Shown here: positions 61,785 to 64,000 of the stretch, in pieces
How positions within the stretch are numbered: the stretch's first letter is position 1
Layout: the number at the start of each line of letters is the position of its first letter
Assembly (NCBI RefSeq): GCF_017573545.1
Contig: NZ_JAGEOK010000023.1
Location: 62,001 to 126,000, forward strand
Direction: 5' to 3'
Length of the DNA: 64,000 nt
Source: Actinomadura nitritigenes
GTDB lineage: Bacteria; Actinomycetota; Actinomycetes; Streptosporangiales; Streptosporangiaceae
Notes under the pieces: generated by a model
The model's database searches: none
Seen by the model: the letters and a program-made list of their open reading frames with translations, nothing else
What the model was told of the DNA's origin: nothing
Program-made: the position numbers and the translations under genes

Positions 61785-62964
61785 CCGGCTCTTCCCCGGA
61801 CGGCACGTCCGGGGGCGCTCCGGTGCTGAGGGCCGTGGCCGGGAGGACGGCGGCGACCACGAACCCGCCGTCCTCTCCGGGGCCCGCGTCCAGCGTCCCG
61901 CCGACGCTGCGCGCGCGCTCGATCATGCCGAGGATCCCGAACCCCTCGGGCGCGGCGCCGGAGGGGCCCCGGCCGTCGTCGGCGACGCGCACGACGAGCC
62001 CCCGCTCCTCGCGCGCCAGGGTCACCGCGACGCGGCGCGCGCCGGCATGCTTGACAACGTTGGTCAGGGCCTCCTGCACGATCCGGTACGCGGCGACGCC
62101 GATCTCCGGCGGCGCGCCGGCGGCGCCGTCCGCGCTCAGCGCCACCTCCAGCCCGGCGGCCCGGGCCGCGTCCACGAGGCCGGGGATCGCGTCCGGGCCG
62201 GGCAGCTCGGCGGGCCCGCCGACGTCGGTGCCGCGCAGCACCTGGAGGGTGCCGCGCAGCTCGGTGCGGGCCTCGCGGCAGGTCGCGGCGATCGATCCGA
62301 GCGCCTCGGCCAGCTCCGCGCGGTCGAGCGGCCGGTCGCCGGCGACGAGGTGGGCGGCGGCGCCCGCCTGCACGCCGATGACGGTGATGCTGTGCGCGAG
62401 CAGGTCGTGCAGGTCGCGGGCGATCCGGAGGCGCTCCTCGGCGACCCGGCGGCGCGCCTCCTCCTCGCGGGTGCGCTCGGCCCGCTCGGCCCGCTCGGTG
62501 ATCGTGGCGAGCCGGGCGCGGTGCGACCGCCAGACCTGCACCGCGATCACCACCGACACCACGGCCTCGATCACCGCGATCTGCTCGCGGACGGAGCCGC
62601 CGCCCGCCCGCAGCGCCATCGTGATCACGCAGACGAACAGCAGCAGGCCGACCACGGTCAGGACGGCGCGGACCCGGCGCCCGAACACCGCGTAGGAGAA
62701 CAGCGCGATCACCTCGGCCGGGATCAGCGCGTGGTGCTGGTACTGCAGCAGGTGGTAGGGCAGCGTCAGGAGGACCAGCGCGACCAGCGCGAGTGCCGGG
62801 CGCCGCCGGATCACCGCGAGCGGCAGGTGGGCGCCGACCAGCAGGAGGAGGCCCCCGGCGTCCAGCGGCCGCGTCCCCGGCCAGGCGAGCGCGGCGGCGA
62901 CGGCCGCCGCGGCCAGCAGCGTCGTCAGCAGGGCGTCTCGGATCGCCGCGTCGGGCCGGGGCAT
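61771..62964 (-). CDS. NarL-type sensor histidine kinase
   Basis: A protein of about 397 residues. The N-terminal 150 residues hold four to five membrane segments; a coiled linker (ITERAERAERTREEEARRR) leads to the HisKA_3 phosphoacceptor ERLRIARDLHDLLAHSI (His), and the ATPase domain ends with VADDGRGPSG and GFGILGMIERA. The stimulus is unknown. The matching LuxR-type response regulator, usually next door, is not in the window. ATG 62964 is used; GTG 62970/62973 are possible. Confidence 0.88.
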   Translation of the reverse strand: MPRPDAAIRDALLTTLLAAAAVAAALAWPGTRPLDAGGLLLLVGAHLPLAVIRRRPALALVALVLLTLPYHLLQYQHHALIPAEVIALFSYAVFGRRVRAVLTVVGLLLFVCVITMALRAGGGSVREQIAVIEAVVSVVIAVQVWRSHRARLATITERAERAERTREEEARRRVAEERLRIARDLHDLLAHSITVIGVQAGAAAHLVAGDRPLDRAELAEALGSIAATCREARTELRGTLQVLRGTDVGGPAELPGPDAIPGLVDAARAAGLEVALSADGAAGAPPEIGVAAYRIVQEALTNVVKHAGARRVAVTLAREERGLVVRVADDGRGPSGAAPEGFGILGMIERARSVGGTLDAGPGEDGGFVVAAVLPATALSTGAPPDVPSGEEPVTPR

Positions 62965-63032
62965 CGTCACCACGTGCCCATCTTCCCCGACTCCGCGGCG
63001 GGAGCGCACCCGCCCGCGCCGTCGCGCGGCGG

Positions 63033-63599
63033 TCAGTCCCGGACGCGTTCGTAGCGGAGCATGACGACGCCGTGGGGGAAGGTCCGGGTCTCGGCGAGGG
63101 CCAGCCGCGTCCTGCGGTCGAAGTCGGAGAACAGCGGCCTGCCCCGTCCCAGCAGGATCGGATCGACGAACAGGCGGTACTCGTCGATCAGGTCGAGGGC
63201 GCGGAAGGAGGCGGCCAGGTCCGGGCCGCCGAGCACCATGTCACCGCCCGGCCGCGCCTTGAGCTCGCGGATCTCCTCGGCGACGACCTCGCGCCTGATC
63301 TCGGTGTTCCACCCGGCGCTCCGCAGCGTCCGGGAGAAGACGATCTTCGGCTTCTCCCGCCAGATCCCGGCGAACTCCCGCATGGGCGCGGGGAGGTCCG
63401 GGTCGGCGTCGGCGGTGGGCCAGACCGAGGCCATCAGCTCGTAGGTGACGCGCCCCGAGATGAAGGCGCTCATGCCGCGGAACCAGTCGTTGAAGTACCG
63501 GTGCAGCTCGTCGTCGACGAGATGCCAGTCGATCTCGCGGTCGGGCCCCTCGACGAACCCGTCCAGGGACGTCGTCATGGACACAATGATCTTTCTCAT
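63033..63599 (-). CDS. RibD C-terminal/dihydrofolate-reductase-fold protein
   Basis: A 188-residue reductase-fold protein: KIIVSMTTSLDGFVEGPDREIDW at the start (in part), SGRVTYELMASVWPTA, and the NADPH-binding phrase MVLGGPDLAASF. This family includes the reductase domain of RibD, but free-standing members like this one, common in actinobacteria, have unknown substrates. ATG 63599 follows GAGGGGGAGG. Confidence 0.87.
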   Translation of the reverse strand: MRKIIVSMTTSLDGFVEGPDREIDWHLVDDELHRYFNDWFRGMSAFISGRVTYELMASVWPTADADPDLPAPMREFAGIWREKPKIVFSRTLRSAGWNTEIRREVVAEEIRELKARPGGDMVLGGPDLAASFRALDLIDEYRLFVDPILLGRGRPLFSDFDRRTRLALAETRTFPHGVVMLRYERVRD

Positions 63600-63659
63600 C
63601 GCCTCCCCCTCTTCAGCAGGGAGGCTAACGGCCGCCACCGACAGGGCGGCGGTCCCGCC

Positions 63660-63700
63660 GGTCCCGGGCGCGCCGCCGCGCGGGCGGCGCGCCCGGGACC
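63660..63700 (-). terminator. Terminator hairpin after the glutamate dehydrogenase gene
   Basis: An 18-bp perfect stem (left arm 63660-63677, right arm 63683-63700, core GGGCGCGCCGCC) with a 5-nt GCGCG loop, starting 2 nt past the stop codon on the minus strand. It is the strongest hairpin in the window. Confidence 0.85.
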
Positions 63701-63702
63701 GG

Positions 63703-64000
63703 TCAGATGAGGCCCTGGGCGAGCATCGCCTCGGTGACGCGCTCGAAGCCCGCGATGTTGGCGCCCACCACGTAGTTCCCGGGCGCGCCGTAGCGCTCGG
63801 AGGTCTCGTCGCAGGTGTTGTGGATCCGCGTCATGATCTCCGCCAGCTCCGCCTCGGCCTCCGGGAACGTCCACATCTCGCGTCCCGCGTTCTGCCGCAT
63901 CTCCAGGGCGCTGACCGCGACGCCGCCGGCGTTGGCGGCCTTGCCCGGGCCGAACGCGACGCCCGCCTCCTGCAGCACGTGGACCGCGTCGGGCGTGGTG
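63703..64000 (-). CDS. gdhA: NADP-specific glutamate dehydrogenase, C-terminal part only
   Basis: The final 98 codons of a gene that continues past the window edge. The text VLQEAGVAFGPGKAANAGGVAVS, MRQNAGREMWTFPEAEAEL and YVVGANIAGFERVTEAML (short parts) is characteristic of the hexameric NADP-dependent glutamate dehydrogenases, which assimilate ammonium onto 2-oxoglutarate. This fits the nitrogen theme set by the nitrate genes at 22-29 kb, though it is 34 kb away. Confidence 0.9.
   Translation of the reverse strand, partial: TTPDAVHVLQEAGVAFGPGKAANAGGVAVSALEMRQNAGREMWTFPEAEAELAEIMTRIHNTCDETSERYGAPGNYVVGANIAGFERVTEAMLAQGLI

Overview
The window is very GC-rich chromosomal DNA from a high-GC actinobacterium. 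Several things point to the order Streptosporangiales, and Actinomadura or a close relative is my best guess. These are the classical o-succinylbenzoate menaquinone pathway (menF, menD, menC, menB, menE), the conserved DUF881 - small basic protein - DUF881 - garA - merR - DUF151 - merR (ftsR) block known from mycobacteria and other actinobacteria, PPOX/F420-type proteins, and many apparently leaderless genes with a -10 box about 7 nt before the start codon. The genus assignment is inference. No phage block, IS element, CRISPR array, rRNA or canonical tRNA gene is visible.

Layout. 1-8.5 kb: truncated SDR, spermidine-synthase-like protein, bioY, menF, a WYL regulator, a Nei-type glycosylase with a fatty-acid desaturase, a HCx5R phosphatase and a membrane protein. 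8.6-13.5 kb: menD-menC-menB on the minus strand, divergent from menE. 13.5-16.2 kb: a CDF transporter and an RpoD-family sigma factor. 16.2-19.5 kb: a redox island (quinone oxidoreductase, monooxygenase-like protein, MmyB-type XRE regulator, SDR) carrying two copies of one inverted repeat. 19.6-22.1 kb: a Drr-type ABC exporter divergent from a MarR regulator. 22.1-29.5 kb: nitrate assimilation and siroheme supply (cbiX-like, hemD-regulator fusion, nirD, molybdopterin nitrate reductase, narK).

30.4-32.2 kb is the most unusual locus. A coiled-coil protein gene is divergent from a 243-aa protein of unknown function. That second gene is followed by about 400 nt of non-coding DNA holding two RNA modules that read like tRNAs in circularly permuted order (T-arm, capped acceptor stem, D-arm), closed by a long helix where an anticodon arm would be and ended by a 13-bp hairpin. 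This resembles bacterial Y RNAs, but no Ro60 gene is present in the window.

32.2-41.1 kb: TetR regulator, lutABC lactate-utilisation operon, DUF5999-type small protein, alpha/beta hydrolase, PPOX protein, TPR protein, and a TetR/MFS exporter pair sharing a palindromic operator. 41.2-44.4 kb: gcvP behind a tandem glycine riboswitch. 44.7-52.5 kb: a multidomain membrane protein, then the ftsR-DUF151-merR-garA-DUF881-sbp-DUF881 block. 52.6-57.9 kb: LysE exporter with a divergent MocR regulator, an ABC half-transporter and a class V aminotransferase. 58-64 kb: sugar nucleotidyltransferase/phosphomutase fusion with pgsA, NUDIX hydrolase, histidine kinase, RibD-type reductase and the 3' end of a glutamate dehydrogenase gene.

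A 24-nt element (consensus GCGCCTTTAC-N3-GTAAGG) occurs four times in the same orientation, always between genes.
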